Counted from the first letter of the stretch, positions 1-6,432 are shown. The stretch: DNA of 6,432 nucleotides from Candidatus Kapaibacterium sp. (GCA_030830285.1 JAURNF010000135.1:1-6432); one strand, 5' to 3'. Notes: generated by a model not told the origin, from the sequence alone. Numbers and translations: made by a program.

Positions 1-90
1 AGGAAGAAGCGTGACAGTGCCCGCACTTAGGGATATCACACCCAGCATCAGTGCGGCAATGCATGACAAGTAGCGAGTTGATTGCGTCAT
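1..90 (-). CDS. N-terminus of a secreted or membrane-anchored protein (partial)
   Basis: Reading the minus strand from the ATG at 90-88, the frame stays open to the window edge and gives 30 residues. They begin MTQSTRY, with one basic residue, followed by a hydrophobic run of roughly residues 8-24 (LSCIAALMLGVISLSAG). This is the layout of a Sec signal peptide or a single N-terminal membrane anchor. There is no clear AxA cleavage site before the edge, and Cys10 comes too early and in the wrong context for a lipobox. The function cannot be told, because the mature protein lies outside the window. It sits 52 bases downstream of the pteridine-reductase-like SDR on the same strand, so it may be co-transcribed with it. 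No good Shine-Dalgarno sequence precedes the ATG, which is common in Bacteroidota. Confidence 0.6.
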   Translation of the reverse strand, partial: MTQSTRYLSCIAALMLGVISLSAGTVTLLP

Positions 91-142
91 GTGTGTCTTT
101 CAGGAAATCGATCTACGTGGAGGTACAATTCGAAAATCAGCC

Positions 143-880
143 TTACCGTGTAAGGTGATAACCACCATCAACGATGACGGTCTGCCCCGTAATATATGGC
201 GTAGCAGTTGCGAAAAACCATACAGCATCAAACACATCATCAACGTTACCGTGTCGGTGCATCGGGATACGTTCAATACTGATAAGGCCGGCTTGTTCAT
301 GCTCTTCAATCTCGTCAGGTTGCGCAATAATGCCCGGTGCAACAGAGTTAACGGATATCATAGGAGCCAACCCTCGAGCGAGCGTTTGGACCATCGTATG
401 AAGTGCACTCTTGCTCACGTTGTAGGCTATGCGATTACGCCAGATTTCATGGGCGCCGAGCGACCCCATGCTGACGATGCGTCCCTGCGTATTGTGTGAA
501 CTGCACAGTTCGTGATAGACGCGTGATATCGTAAGTAGCGGGATCGTATTAACTGCAAGCGCGTCTACCAGATCCTGTTCATTCACCATTGGTATCGGAG
601 TGCGTGCTGGAAAGACACCCACATTGCTGACAATCACATCGGGCACACCCAATTCACGTGTGCATGCGTCCAGACTTTCTCGCAACTGGGATTCGCTGCG
701 GACATCGCACTCTGCGATGTGACACGCACGCCCGAGTGCCTGTATCTCCCCTTGTACATGCTGAGCTTCCTCCATTGACGTGCGATACGTCAGACTAACA
801 TCAAATCCGCGTTCGGCAAATCGAAGTGCTAGCCCCTTACCAAGGCGTCGTGCTCCTCCAGATATCCATACTACTGGCAT
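143..880 (-). CDS. SDR oxidoreductase, pteridine reductase-like (PTR1/FolM type)
   Basis: A complete 245-residue classical short-chain dehydrogenase/reductase, the normal length for the family. The Rossmann glycine motif is SGGARRLGKG (residues 7-16). This GGxRRLG form is typical of NADPH-dependent pteridine reductase PTR1 and dihydromonapterin reductase FolM, as is the TYRT at 31-34 after the second strand. Other landmarks are Asp59-Val60, NVG in place of NAG at 86-88, Asn111, and a complete catalytic set Ser140, Tyr153 and Lys157 (YNVSK). The C-terminus, GQTVIVDGGYHLTR, closely resembles the VDGGYxLTR end of PTR1 as I recall it. The likely role is cytosolic NADPH-dependent reduction of a pterin or dihydrofolate. 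Substrate choice cannot be proved from sequence, and a generic 3-oxoacyl-type reductase is the alternative. The ATG lies inside the 3' end of ygfZ (10-base overlap), so the two are an operon and probably translationally coupled. The stop is TAA at 145-143. Confidence 0.88.
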   Translation of the reverse strand: MPVVWISGGARRLGKGLALRFAERGFDVSLTYRTSMEEAQHVQGEIQALGRACHIAECDVRSESQLRESLDACTRELGVPDVIVSNVGVFPARTPIPMVNEQDLVDALAVNTIPLLTISRVYHELCSSHNTQGRIVSMGSLGAHEIWRNRIAYNVSKSALHTMVQTLARGLAPMISVNSVAPGIIAQPDEIEEHEQAGLISIERIPMHRHGNVDDVFDAVWFFATATPYITGQTVIVDGGYHLTR

Positions 881-1875
881 GATATGTCCACGTATGGCGG
901 TAGGTACTGAACAGCCTCGATCAGAACATCATCTGAGGCAATCTGGATGGAGGATTCCGATACTGCATGTTCACCGCGCACGTAGGCAAGCGCAAGTGAT
1001 GTCGAAGAATCACATGATCGTGTAACTGTCGTGATCACACCTACGGGAGTAGCATCACGCATCACCACGTCGCCCTCATGCAGTTCTGCCTTCGCAACAA
1101 GTGTCATGATCCGTTGCTTGACCTTGTTGTATGAGTCAAGTCGAGCGATGACTTCCTGGCCAATGTAGCACCCCTTCGTAAACGACGTCAGGTGTAGCAG
1201 TCCGGCCTCGAGCGGATTGTAGGCCTCCGACAACTCATGGTCGTACGCACCCATGCCTGAGAGAACACGTAGGTACTCGCAATCATTGTGATCAAGCATC
1301 GGTATCGATGCTGCATTTGCTGTTAACACTTCACGAAACACGTCAAGTGTCGGAATCTCTGCTACGATCCAGTACGAGACTTCACATGATGAGGGCATGC
1401 GTACGACCGTCACAACGCGCCCGTCGACGTCAATTCGTGCCCACTGGCCAAGCAGCCACTTGCTGCAGTCGATCGAAAACATCCCTTCGACTACTTCCGC
1501 GGATCTCGGACCCATGATCTCGATGCATGCGTGCTGTGACGATAGATCGGCAAAGCGTACGTTGTCGGTGATCACGTACTTCTTGAGCCATGTCGTAATC
1601 TGTGTCGAGGTTCCCTGTGATCCGAGCATTAGTGCCTCGTCATTACCCTGAAGCACCATGACGACGTCGATAATTCGCGCCTTTTCGTTGACAATAACGG
1701 TCTGGATGCCGTGATCTGGAACTAATTTTGTCAGATCATTCGTCGTCATACGATGAAGGAAGTCGATGCGATCGCTTCCCGAACATCGAACAACTGCTCC
1801 TCCGCTGCGATATGTCCAGGCGGCTGAGCTGCGGGCAGATTGGACGGCCGATCGTGATGGTCCTTGTTTCGACAC
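871..1875 (-). CDS. ygfZ: YgfZ/GcvT-family folate-binding Fe-S cluster assembly/repair protein
   Basis: The product is 334 residues from the GTG at 1875-1873. The family signature KGCYIGQE lies at residues 234-241, with the conserved Cys236, and is followed by the usual arginine in VIARLD. Other landmarks are FLHRMTTND near residues 39-47 (GcvT-like N-terminus) and NPLEAGLL just before the signature. YgfZ (COG0354) is a cytosolic tetrahydrofolate-binding protein related to the glycine-cleavage T protein. It supports maturation or repair of certain Fe-S enzymes. The same frame is open upstream to an ATG at 1977, but that start would add 34 residues unlike the family and cover the signal peptide of the divergent peptidase. 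The GTG at 1875 is preferred because AGGA sits 9 bases upstream and a promoter-like box lies just beyond. The gene ends TAG at 873-871, overlapping the pteridine-reductase-like gene, which fits a shared folate/pterin context. Confidence 0.9.
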   Translation of the reverse strand: MSKQGPSRSAVQSARSSAAWTYRSGGAVVRCSGSDRIDFLHRMTTNDLTKLVPDHGIQTVIVNEKARIIDVVMVLQGNDEALMLGSQGTSTQITTWLKKYVITDNVRFADLSSQHACIEIMGPRSAEVVEGMFSIDCSKWLLGQWARIDVDGRVVTVVRMPSSCEVSYWIVAEIPTLDVFREVLTANAASIPMLDHNDCEYLRVLSGMGAYDHELSEAYNPLEAGLLHLTSFTKGCYIGQEVIARLDSYNKVKQRIMTLVAKAELHEGDVVMRDATPVGVITTVTRSCDSSTSLALAYVRGEHAVSESSIQIASDDVLIEAVQYLPPYVDISCQ

Positions 1876-1884
1876 TATGTTGGT

Positions 1885-1888
1885 TCCT
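1885..1888 (-). promoter_or_regulatory. Shine-Dalgarno sequence of ygfZ
   Basis: AGGA (within ACACAGGAACC, read on the minus strand) lies 9 bases before the GTG at 1875. It is one of the few recognisable ribosome binding sites in the window, and it decides the start in favour of this GTG over the far-upstream ATG at 1977. Confidence 0.5.
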
Positions 1889-1890
1889 GT

Positions 1891-3873
1891 GTGAGAATTC
1901 AAACCTACGAAAGAGCACTCATAGCGGTAGCGCTTCTCGTTACTGCACTGATTCCAGCGACAGCTCAGGATGCCCATTACCGCGTAATCTTTCGCGATAA
2001 GGGGCCTGAATCGTATGCTCCTGGCACACCTGCGTATAGTGCGCTCATTGCTCAGTTTTCCCCAAAGGCTCTCCAGCGACGATCGCGCATGGGCATGGAT
2101 CCGCTTGTCGACAGCACAGACGCCATGGTGTATGGTCCGTATGTACGCGAGGTGCGACGCGTGACGCCACGAATAGTGCTCACCCTCCCCTGGTTCAATT
2201 CAATCATCGTTGAGTGTCCGCAGTCTGACTCTGCTCAGCTTGCTGCGCTCTCGTGTGTGGCATCCGTTCAGCCTGTGAGTCGTCGCCGATACCAGCCGCT
2301 CGCAGATGTTACGTGTGAACCGCCATTATACGGTTCCGATGATATCCAGCATCGTGTCCTACAAACTCCACCACTGCACAATGGCGGAGTGTACGGAACA
2401 GGCGTGCTACTCGGAGTTATCGATACAGGCTTCCGCTGGAAATCAATGTCGACGCTCTCGCAGCATCTCAAGGTCATCGAGGAGATTGATCTTATCCAGG
2501 GCGACTCAACGACAAACAATGACACCCTTGACCCTCAATCACAGGATGCACATGGCAGCGCTGTTCTGTCGCTCCTAGGGGGCTGGCAGCATGATTCACT
2601 GATCGGTATGGCACCATTTGCATCGTACATCCTGGCTAAGACTGAGGACATGCGATATGAGCAGCGCATCGAAGAGGAAGCCTATGCTGCCGCTGTGATG
2701 ATGTTAGAGATCCGTGGTGTTGATATCATTACGTCATCACTCGGTTATCGGTTGTTTGATGAAGGACAGGACTCTACACTGTATGGCGATCTCGACGGAT
2801 CAACAACATGGGCATCGCGGGCACTCAACATTGCTGCATCGCGAGGAGTGCTCTGCGTTACGTCTGCAGGTAACGATGGTCCGTCTGGAAGAACTATCAT
2901 CACTCCCGCCGATGCCGACAGTGTGATGACTATTGGAGCCCTCGCGCAGGATGGAGTATCCCCTTGGACGAAGTCTTCGTGGGGTCCAACCGCAAAGGGC
3001 CGTCAGAAGCCTGATTTCGCCACACCGGGAGTGCAGATTCGATGCCAAGGTCCTGATGGCAATTTCTCGCGACAGTCCGGCACGTCGCTCTCTGCACCAA
3101 TATTTGCCGGAGGTCTGGCACTGCTTCGAGAGCTCTATCCAAGTGCATCACCATGGGAGATCCGCGAAGTCTTACGACAATCTGCGCAGCGGGGTACAGC
3201 GGTAGACACTGTTGCGGGGTTTGGATCCCCCGACCTAACATCAGCTGCCCGACTTCTTGGTCCATCTCTTGGATCGCCAGTAATTTCAACAAGAGACGCA
3301 AAGCAGAGCGTCATTGTTGCTGTCTACACATCATCACCAGTACGCGCGCAACTCCTATTGCGCGATCCAATCACTGGCGCCACAAGCGTATCCGTAGGTA
3401 CACGGATTGAAGATCCTTGGTATGTGTTTCCTATCGAATCGCAGCAGCTTTTTCGCGATCAGATGGATGCACGCATCGTTGTGACCACCGCAGATACATC
3501 GATGTTCGCATCCTATCCTCGAGACACATCGTGGTTTTCTGTTCCAAGAAATGCTCTAGTAGTCCCATGTGGCGTGCGTATGCCAGGTTCTGTTACATCA
3601 ATTGAAACAGCGTCGCTGAATACTAGTGCTCGTATTGCGAATCATCCGTTACTCAGCGGACAGCAATGCTTTACGATCGTTGGTACAACTCCACCCGATG
3701 TACAACCTGTGATCATGCACGCAACAACGCGTCAGCTAGTTCCAAGTAGGATAACCAATCACTCGTCTGAAGAGACATCGATCTGTGTAGAGGTTCCTCT
3801 TTATCGAGGCGTCTACATCATATCGTTCACGTCAGCGACGCAAAGCATCACGATACCAATGCTCGTACGATGA
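1891..3873 (+). CDS. Secreted subtilisin-like serine peptidase (S8 family) with probable T9SS C-terminal sorting domain
   Basis: The product is 660 residues from the GTG at 1891. A Sec signal peptide covers residues 1-25 (hydrophobic core ALIAVALLVTALIPATA, cleavage likely after ATA before QDAHYR). A pro-region of about 27-135 has the SPKALQRRSRMG block typical of Bacteroidota S8 peptidases. The catalytic domain is about 165-460, with Asp178 in VIDTGF, His221 in DAHGSAV, oxyanion Asn328 in TSAGNDGP and nucleophile Ser399 in SGTSLSAP, so it should be active. Residues about 462-610 are an unrecognised, probably beta-rich segment. The last 45-50 residues, with PLYRGVYIISF and ending in PMLVR, resemble a divergent T9SS type A domain. 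It is therefore probably exported by Sec and then T9SS to the cell surface or outside. An upstream in-frame TTG at 1864 is possible but lengthens the signal n-region and overlaps ygfZ; neither start has a clear Shine-Dalgarno. The stop overlaps the next gene (ATGA). Confidence 0.9.
   Translation: MRIQTYERALIAVALLVTALIPATAQDAHYRVIFRDKGPESYAPGTPAYSALIAQFSPKALQRRSRMGMDPLVDSTDAMVYGPYVREVRRVTPRIVLTLPWFNSIIVECPQSDSAQLAALSCVASVQPVSRRRYQPLADVTCEPPLYGSDDIQHRVLQTPPLHNGGVYGTGVLLGVIDTGFRWKSMSTLSQHLKVIEEIDLIQGDSTTNNDTLDPQSQDAHGSAVLSLLGGWQHDSLIGMAPFASYILAKTEDMRYEQRIEEEAYAAAVMMLEIRGVDIITSSLGYRLFDEGQDSTLYGDLDGSTTWASRALNIAASRGVLCVTSAGNDGPSGRTIITPADADSVMTIGALAQDGVSPWTKSSWGPTAKGRQKPDFATPGVQIRCQGPDGNFSRQSGTSLSAPIFAGGLALLRELYPSASPWEIREVLRQSAQRGTAVDTVAGFGSPDLTSAARLLGPSLGSPVISTRDAKQSVIVAVYTSSPVRAQLLLRDPITGATSVSVGTRIEDPWYVFPIESQQLFRDQMDARIVVTTADTSMFASYPRDTSWFSVPRNALVVPCGVRMPGSVTSIETASLNTSARIANHPLLSGQQCFTIVGTTPPDVQPVIMHATTRQLVPSRITNHSSEETSICVEVPLYRGVYIISFTSATQSITIPMLVR
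1900..1907 (-). promoter_or_regulatory. Candidate Bacteroidota-type -7 promoter box for ygfZ
   Basis: The minus strand reads TAGGTTTG here, a full match to the TAnnTTTG -7 element known from Bacteroidota. It lies 12 bases upstream of the AGGA and 25 bases upstream of the GTG, so a transcript starting a few bases downstream would have a short leader. No TTTG-like -33 element is evident at the expected distance. The box falls within the first codons of the divergent peptidase gene. A six-base specific match occurs by chance about once per 4 kb per strand, so the support comes from its position. Confidence 0.4.
3723..3870 (+). other. Probable divergent T9SS type A sorting domain of the S8 peptidase
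   Basis: This stretch codes for the last 49 residues of the peptidase. The pattern is a short strand with a polar turn (VPSRITNHSS), then PLYRGVYIISF, then a closing strand ITIPMLVR. It follows the usual end of type A domains: a (P/L)xxGxY strand followed by a short beta-strand ending in a basic residue. The early G-rich block is poorly conserved, so the assignment rests on the GVYxxxF strand and the terminal LVR. Confidence 0.5.
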
Positions 3874-4505
3874 ATCAGCGATACGTCCTTATCACTGGAG
3901 CTCATGGTGAGCTTGGTCGCATTGTTACGAGCTATCTCGCTGAGCGCGGATGGACTGTGATCGCTTGGCCCCAGTCGTTGGTTGATGTATCGGACTCACA
4001 TGCGACGGAACAAGCATTCGCAACAATCATGCACCCTCTCCACGCAGTAGTTCATCTTGTGGGAGGAATCGTCGCCGGCAGGCCCATCGAAGAGATGACG
4101 GACTCCGATTTCGATGCAATGATTGGTCTCAATCTTCGGACAACGTTCAATGTCCTCCGCTACAGCATACCCCTACTTCGGTCAACCAAGGGTGCCATCG
4201 TGACAATCGCGGCCATGGCAGCTCATCGGCCTTCGCCGCTGAAGTCTCTCTATGCTGCCAGCAAGGCTGGAGTTGTTGCCTTGACACAGGCTGCAGCAGA
4301 AGAGTGCCGACAATCTGGTGTCAGAGCTGTTTGCATCTCGCCAGGGATTATCAACACTCCAAGCAACCAGTCGTGGTCATCAGAAGAGGAGCGACGTAGT
4401 TGGATTCAACCAGAGTACATAGCCGAAGTCATCCAACAGTACATAGACCCGCAATCGACGCAGACTGGAACCGTCATACAGCTCGACAACGACGAAACAC
4501 AATGA
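3870..4505 (+). CDS. Atypical SDR oxidoreductase, quinoid dihydropteridine reductase-like
   Basis: A complete 211-residue short SDR. The cofactor motif is TGAHGELG (residues 9-16). Tyr128 and Lys132 of the YxxxK pair are present (YAASK), as is the helix Asn88. The residue 13 before the Tyr, where classical SDRs have catalytic serine, is Ala115 (VTIAAMAAH), and the NAG motif is replaced by LVGG (63-66). This pattern of Tyr and Lys without serine, AGG/VGG instead of NAG, INTPSNQ after the SPG turn (158-166), a W-I-x-P-E-Y-type segment (178-183) and a TGTVIQL end recalls eukaryotic quinoid dihydropteridine reductase (QDPR). The comparison is from memory. It may reduce a pterin or another quinonoid substrate with NAD(P)H in the cytosol; a generic SDR is the alternative. 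It overlaps the upstream peptidase stop by ATGA (3870-3873), implying translational coupling, and is 16 bases before the ABC exporter. Confidence 0.82.
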   Translation: MNQRYVLITGAHGELGRIVTSYLAERGWTVIAWPQSLVDVSDSHATEQAFATIMHPLHAVVHLVGGIVAGRPIEEMTDSDFDAMIGLNLRTTFNVLRYSIPLLRSTKGAIVTIAAMAAHRPSPLKSLYAASKAGVVALTQAAAEECRQSGVRAVCISPGIINTPSNQSWSSEEERRSWIQPEYIAEVIQQYIDPQSTQTGTVIQLDNDETQ

Positions 4506-4521
4506 ACCCTGCGAATACCCA

Positions 4522-6258
4522 ATGAGTCAGCCCACCAGCCAGCGTCCGTTTTCGTTTCTCCTCCGGTACTATCGGCCCTATGCTGGACGTGTGATCGCAG
4601 CTCTTGTGTTCATGTTGCCGAGTACAGGCATCTCTCTGGCCTTTCCGCGGCTCACAGGATCGATCATCGACAGCATCATCGCCTCGAACTCAATCGATCG
4701 TGTAGTGGAAACTGGCGGCCTCTTCCTGGCACTTCTTGTTGGACAAGCACTCGTTGGATACGTTGTTTCGGTGACGCTCGCACGTACAACCGAGAAGGTC
4801 ATGGGTACAATCCGTGTCGACCTGTTTCGCGCAATCATCACACAGCCGTTATCAGGTGTTCTTGCGAGGCGCGTCGGTGAGCTTTCATCGCGTATTTCGA
4901 GTGACATGACGCAGGTGCAAGAGACATTCTCATTCTCGTTGCTACAACTCTTACGTCAGTCTATCCTGCTCGTTGGTTCAATCATCTTGATCGTCACCAC
5001 AAGTATTGAGCTCACCCTACCCATATTGATGGGTATACCTGTAATCGTAGCTGCAGCTGTGTTTCTTGGACGTGCAATACGTGCATTGAGCGTGAAAACC
5101 CAGGATGCTCTCGCACGTTCAGCAACCATTGTCGATGAGGTTCTGCAGAGTATCTCTTCTGTAAAATCCTATGTGCAAGAGGAGCAGGAAATCAGACGAT
5201 ATTCCGCGGCCATCAGCGATAATGTTGCGCTTGCCGTCCGAGGTGCTCGTCTACGCGCCGCATTCGTCACCTTCATCATCTTCGTGATCTTCGGCGGCAT
5301 TGCAGCTGTCATCTTGTACGGTGCTGGCCTTGTGGCTCGGGGCGATATTAGCATGGGACAGCTGCTATCGTTCCTTATGTATGCAATGTTCGTTGGCGGA
5401 GCACTTGGCTCGTTTGCTGAGCTGTTTGGATCACTGCAGAAGTCACTTGGAGCTGCAACACGCTTCTTCGAACTCATGCAGCAACCAAGCGAGGACCTCG
5501 GATTAGATACAGGGAAACGTGTTCATTCGGTATCACTAGCCAACGTCAGTTTCGCCTATGCTGAGCGCCCCACGGTCAATGTGGTAAACAACCTCAACCT
5601 GACTGTTGAATCCGGCTCGCGCGTAGCTTTTGTTGGAATGAGTGGCGCTGGGAAGTCTACCACAGCAGCCTTAATACAACGCCTCTACGAGCCGACCTCT
5701 GGCATCATCACATATGACGGTACACCGTCGCACAACATGACGTTACGTGATATCCGTGAGAGCATAGGCGTCGTACCACAGGACATCGTCTTGATTGGTG
5801 GGACGATCGAAGAGAACATCCGGTATGGAAACACCTCTGCCACAGAGGAGATGATCATTCAGAGCGCACAGCGTGCCCAGGCATGGGAGTTTATCGAGCG
5901 TTTCCCAGAGGGTTTGTCCACCGTCGTTGGCGAGCGAGGGGTCAAACTCAGCGGTGGGCAGCGTCAGCGAATCGCTATTGCACGTGCGTTGCTGAAGAAT
6001 CCCCCGATTCTTATTCTTGACGAGGCTACGAGCTCATTGGATGCGGAGAGTGAGCACCTGATCAAAGCGGCCCTCGATGAGCTCATGTCTGAGCGTACGA
6101 CCATCATTATCGCACACCGACTAAGCACTGTCCGTGAATGCGACCTCATAGCGGTCTTCAATGCCGGTACCATCGAGCACATCGGAACGCATGCTGCGTT
6201 ACTCGATGAGTCCCCACGGTACCGACATTGGTGCGACCTACAGTTTATTGATTCCTGA
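4522..6258 (+). CDS. ABC exporter half-transporter (fused TMD-NBD, MsbA/BmrA type)
   Basis: A full-length 578-residue half-transporter that should work as a homodimer, or heterodimer, in the inner membrane. Six membrane segments lie near residues 24-41, 65-87, 142-160, 164-183, 247-272 and 281-303. The nucleotide-binding domain starts around 335 and is intact: A-loop Tyr346, Walker A GMSGAGKST (372-380), Q-loop Gln420, X-loop VGERG (469-473), signature LSGGQ (476-480), Walker B ILILDE (496-501), D-loop SSLD (504-507) and switch His532. The family exports lipids, drugs or peptides; the substrate cannot be read from the sequence. There is no N-terminal C39 peptidase domain, so it is not a bacteriocin-maturing exporter. 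It is the third gene after the peptidase and the SDR, and no Shine-Dalgarno is visible before the ATG. Start choice is supported by the 16-base gap and the normal short cytosolic N-terminus (MSQPTSQRPFSFLLRYYRPY). Confidence 0.93.
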   Translation: MSQPTSQRPFSFLLRYYRPYAGRVIAALVFMLPSTGISLAFPRLTGSIIDSIIASNSIDRVVETGGLFLALLVGQALVGYVVSVTLARTTEKVMGTIRVDLFRAIITQPLSGVLARRVGELSSRISSDMTQVQETFSFSLLQLLRQSILLVGSIILIVTTSIELTLPILMGIPVIVAAAVFLGRAIRALSVKTQDALARSATIVDEVLQSISSVKSYVQEEQEIRRYSAAISDNVALAVRGARLRAAFVTFIIFVIFGGIAAVILYGAGLVARGDISMGQLLSFLMYAMFVGGALGSFAELFGSLQKSLGAATRFFELMQQPSEDLGLDTGKRVHSVSLANVSFAYAERPTVNVVNNLNLTVESGSRVAFVGMSGAGKSTTAALIQRLYEPTSGIITYDGTPSHNMTLRDIRESIGVVPQDIVLIGGTIEENIRYGNTSATEEMIIQSAQRAQAWEFIERFPEGLSTVVGERGVKLSGGQRQRIAIARALLKNPPILILDEATSSLDAESEHLIKAALDELMSERTTIIIAHRLSTVRECDLIAVFNAGTIEHIGTHAALLDESPRYRHWCDLQFIDS

Positions 6259-6269
6259 GTGCTGCTCTC

Positions 6270-6432
6270 TTAGTGCACGATCACAACCGGAACACTTCCA
6301 ACGATTCCGTAGTCATCGCTGAGCACAACCGAATAGTGACCAGATGGGAATTCGGCAACTTCAAACGAGAGACCTTGAATGCCGACAGCGACATCACCCT
6401 GATATACAGTTGCAACCCGCTGACCAAGAGCA
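6270..6432 (-). CDS. C-terminus of a T9SS-secreted protein (type A sorting domain, partial)
   Basis: On the minus strand, the frame ending at TAA (6272-6270) is open to the window edge and gives the last 53 residues of a protein. They start ALGQRVATVYQG, continue with GLSFEVAEFPSGHYSVVL and end GSVPVVIVH. This is the textbook layout of a T9SS type A C-terminal sorting domain: a (D)xxGxxV strand, an acidic/polar turn, an (L/F)PSGxY strand, then a closing strand ending V-x-basic. Such domains direct Sec-exported proteins through the outer membrane and are then removed or used for surface anchoring. The identity of the rest of the protein lies beyond the window. The gene converges on the ABC exporter with 11 bases (6259-6269) between the stop codons, and no hairpin terminator is visible there. 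Confidence 0.75.
   Translation of the reverse strand, partial: ALGQRVATVYQGDVAVGIQGLSFEVAEFPSGHYSVVLSDDYGIVGSVPVVIVH

Noticed and set aside
141..155. Inverted repeat CCTTAC-CGT-GTAAGG at the end of the pteridine-reductase-like gene, as a terminator.
   Set aside because: The stem is only 6 bp with a 3-base loop. It spans the stop codon, and on the minus strand only a short run of four T follows after a gap. A weak terminator cannot be excluded, but the evidence is poor.
89..499. Plus-strand open frame of 136 codons.
   Set aside because: It is antisense to the SDR gene, has no family features and no upstream signals, and is best explained as a shadow of the coding strand.
1723..1730. TAATTTTG, a perfect TAnnTTTG match on the plus strand that could be a peptidase promoter.
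   Set aside because: It is about 160 bases before the peptidase start, inside conserved ygfZ codons, with no matching -33 element at the right distance. Such a match is expected once or twice per strand by chance in this window.
1876..1977. Extension of ygfZ to the upstream ATG at 1977.
   Set aside because: The added 34 residues do not resemble the YgfZ N-terminus and lie antisense to the peptidase signal peptide. The GTG at 1875 has an AGGA at proper spacing.
4500..4526. Repeated CAATGA at the SDR stop and the exporter start, suggesting a duplicated start site.
   Set aside because: The match is six bases and can be chance; the first ATG leads out of frame relative to the exporter.
4522..6258. 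ABC exporter as a bacteriocin or peptide-maturation exporter paired with the adjacent peptidase.
   Set aside because: It has no C39 peptidase domain, no small double-glycine precursor gene is visible, and the S8 peptidase carries its own export signals.
6259..6269. Bidirectional terminator between the convergent exporter and sorting-domain genes.
   Set aside because: The 11-base gap and its flanks contain no GC-rich stem followed by a T run.

Overview
The window is ordinary gene-dense bacterial DNA of intermediate G+C with almost no intergenic space. It has seven protein-coding regions, two of them cut by the window edges, and no RNA genes, insertion sequences, CRISPR arrays or long repeats that I can see. 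The likely host is a member of the Bacteroidota/Chlorobiota (FCB) group, possibly a Kapabacteria- or Ignavibacteria-like lineage. Three things point there: two proteins end in what look like type IX secretion (T9SS) type A C-terminal sorting domains, Shine-Dalgarno sequences are mostly absent, and a promoter-like TAnnTTTG box lies just upstream of one gene. The exact lineage is inference.

Left half (1-1875), minus strand. ygfZ (GTG start at 1875) runs into a pteridine-reductase-like SDR gene with a 10-base overlap. After a 52-base gap comes the start of a secreted or membrane-anchored protein that leaves the window at base 1. YgfZ is a tetrahydrofolate-binding Fe-S repair protein and the SDR resembles PTR1/FolM, so this pair suggests folate/pterin metabolism.

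Right half (1891-6258), plus strand. A secreted subtilisin-like (S8) peptidase with a probable T9SS tail overlaps a second SDR by ATGA. That SDR lacks the catalytic serine and resembles quinoid dihydropteridine reductase. A type IV ABC exporter half-transporter follows after 16 bases. The three genes probably form one transcription unit, diverging from ygfZ with only about 15 bases between the chosen start codons.

Right edge (6270-6432), minus strand. This is the last 53 residues of a protein ending in a clear T9SS-type sorting domain, converging tail-to-tail on the ABC exporter with 11 bases between stop codons.

I see no convincing new multi-gene system. The observations most worth checking are the two pterin-type SDRs on either side of ygfZ, the serine-less active site of the second one, and the compressed divergent start region.
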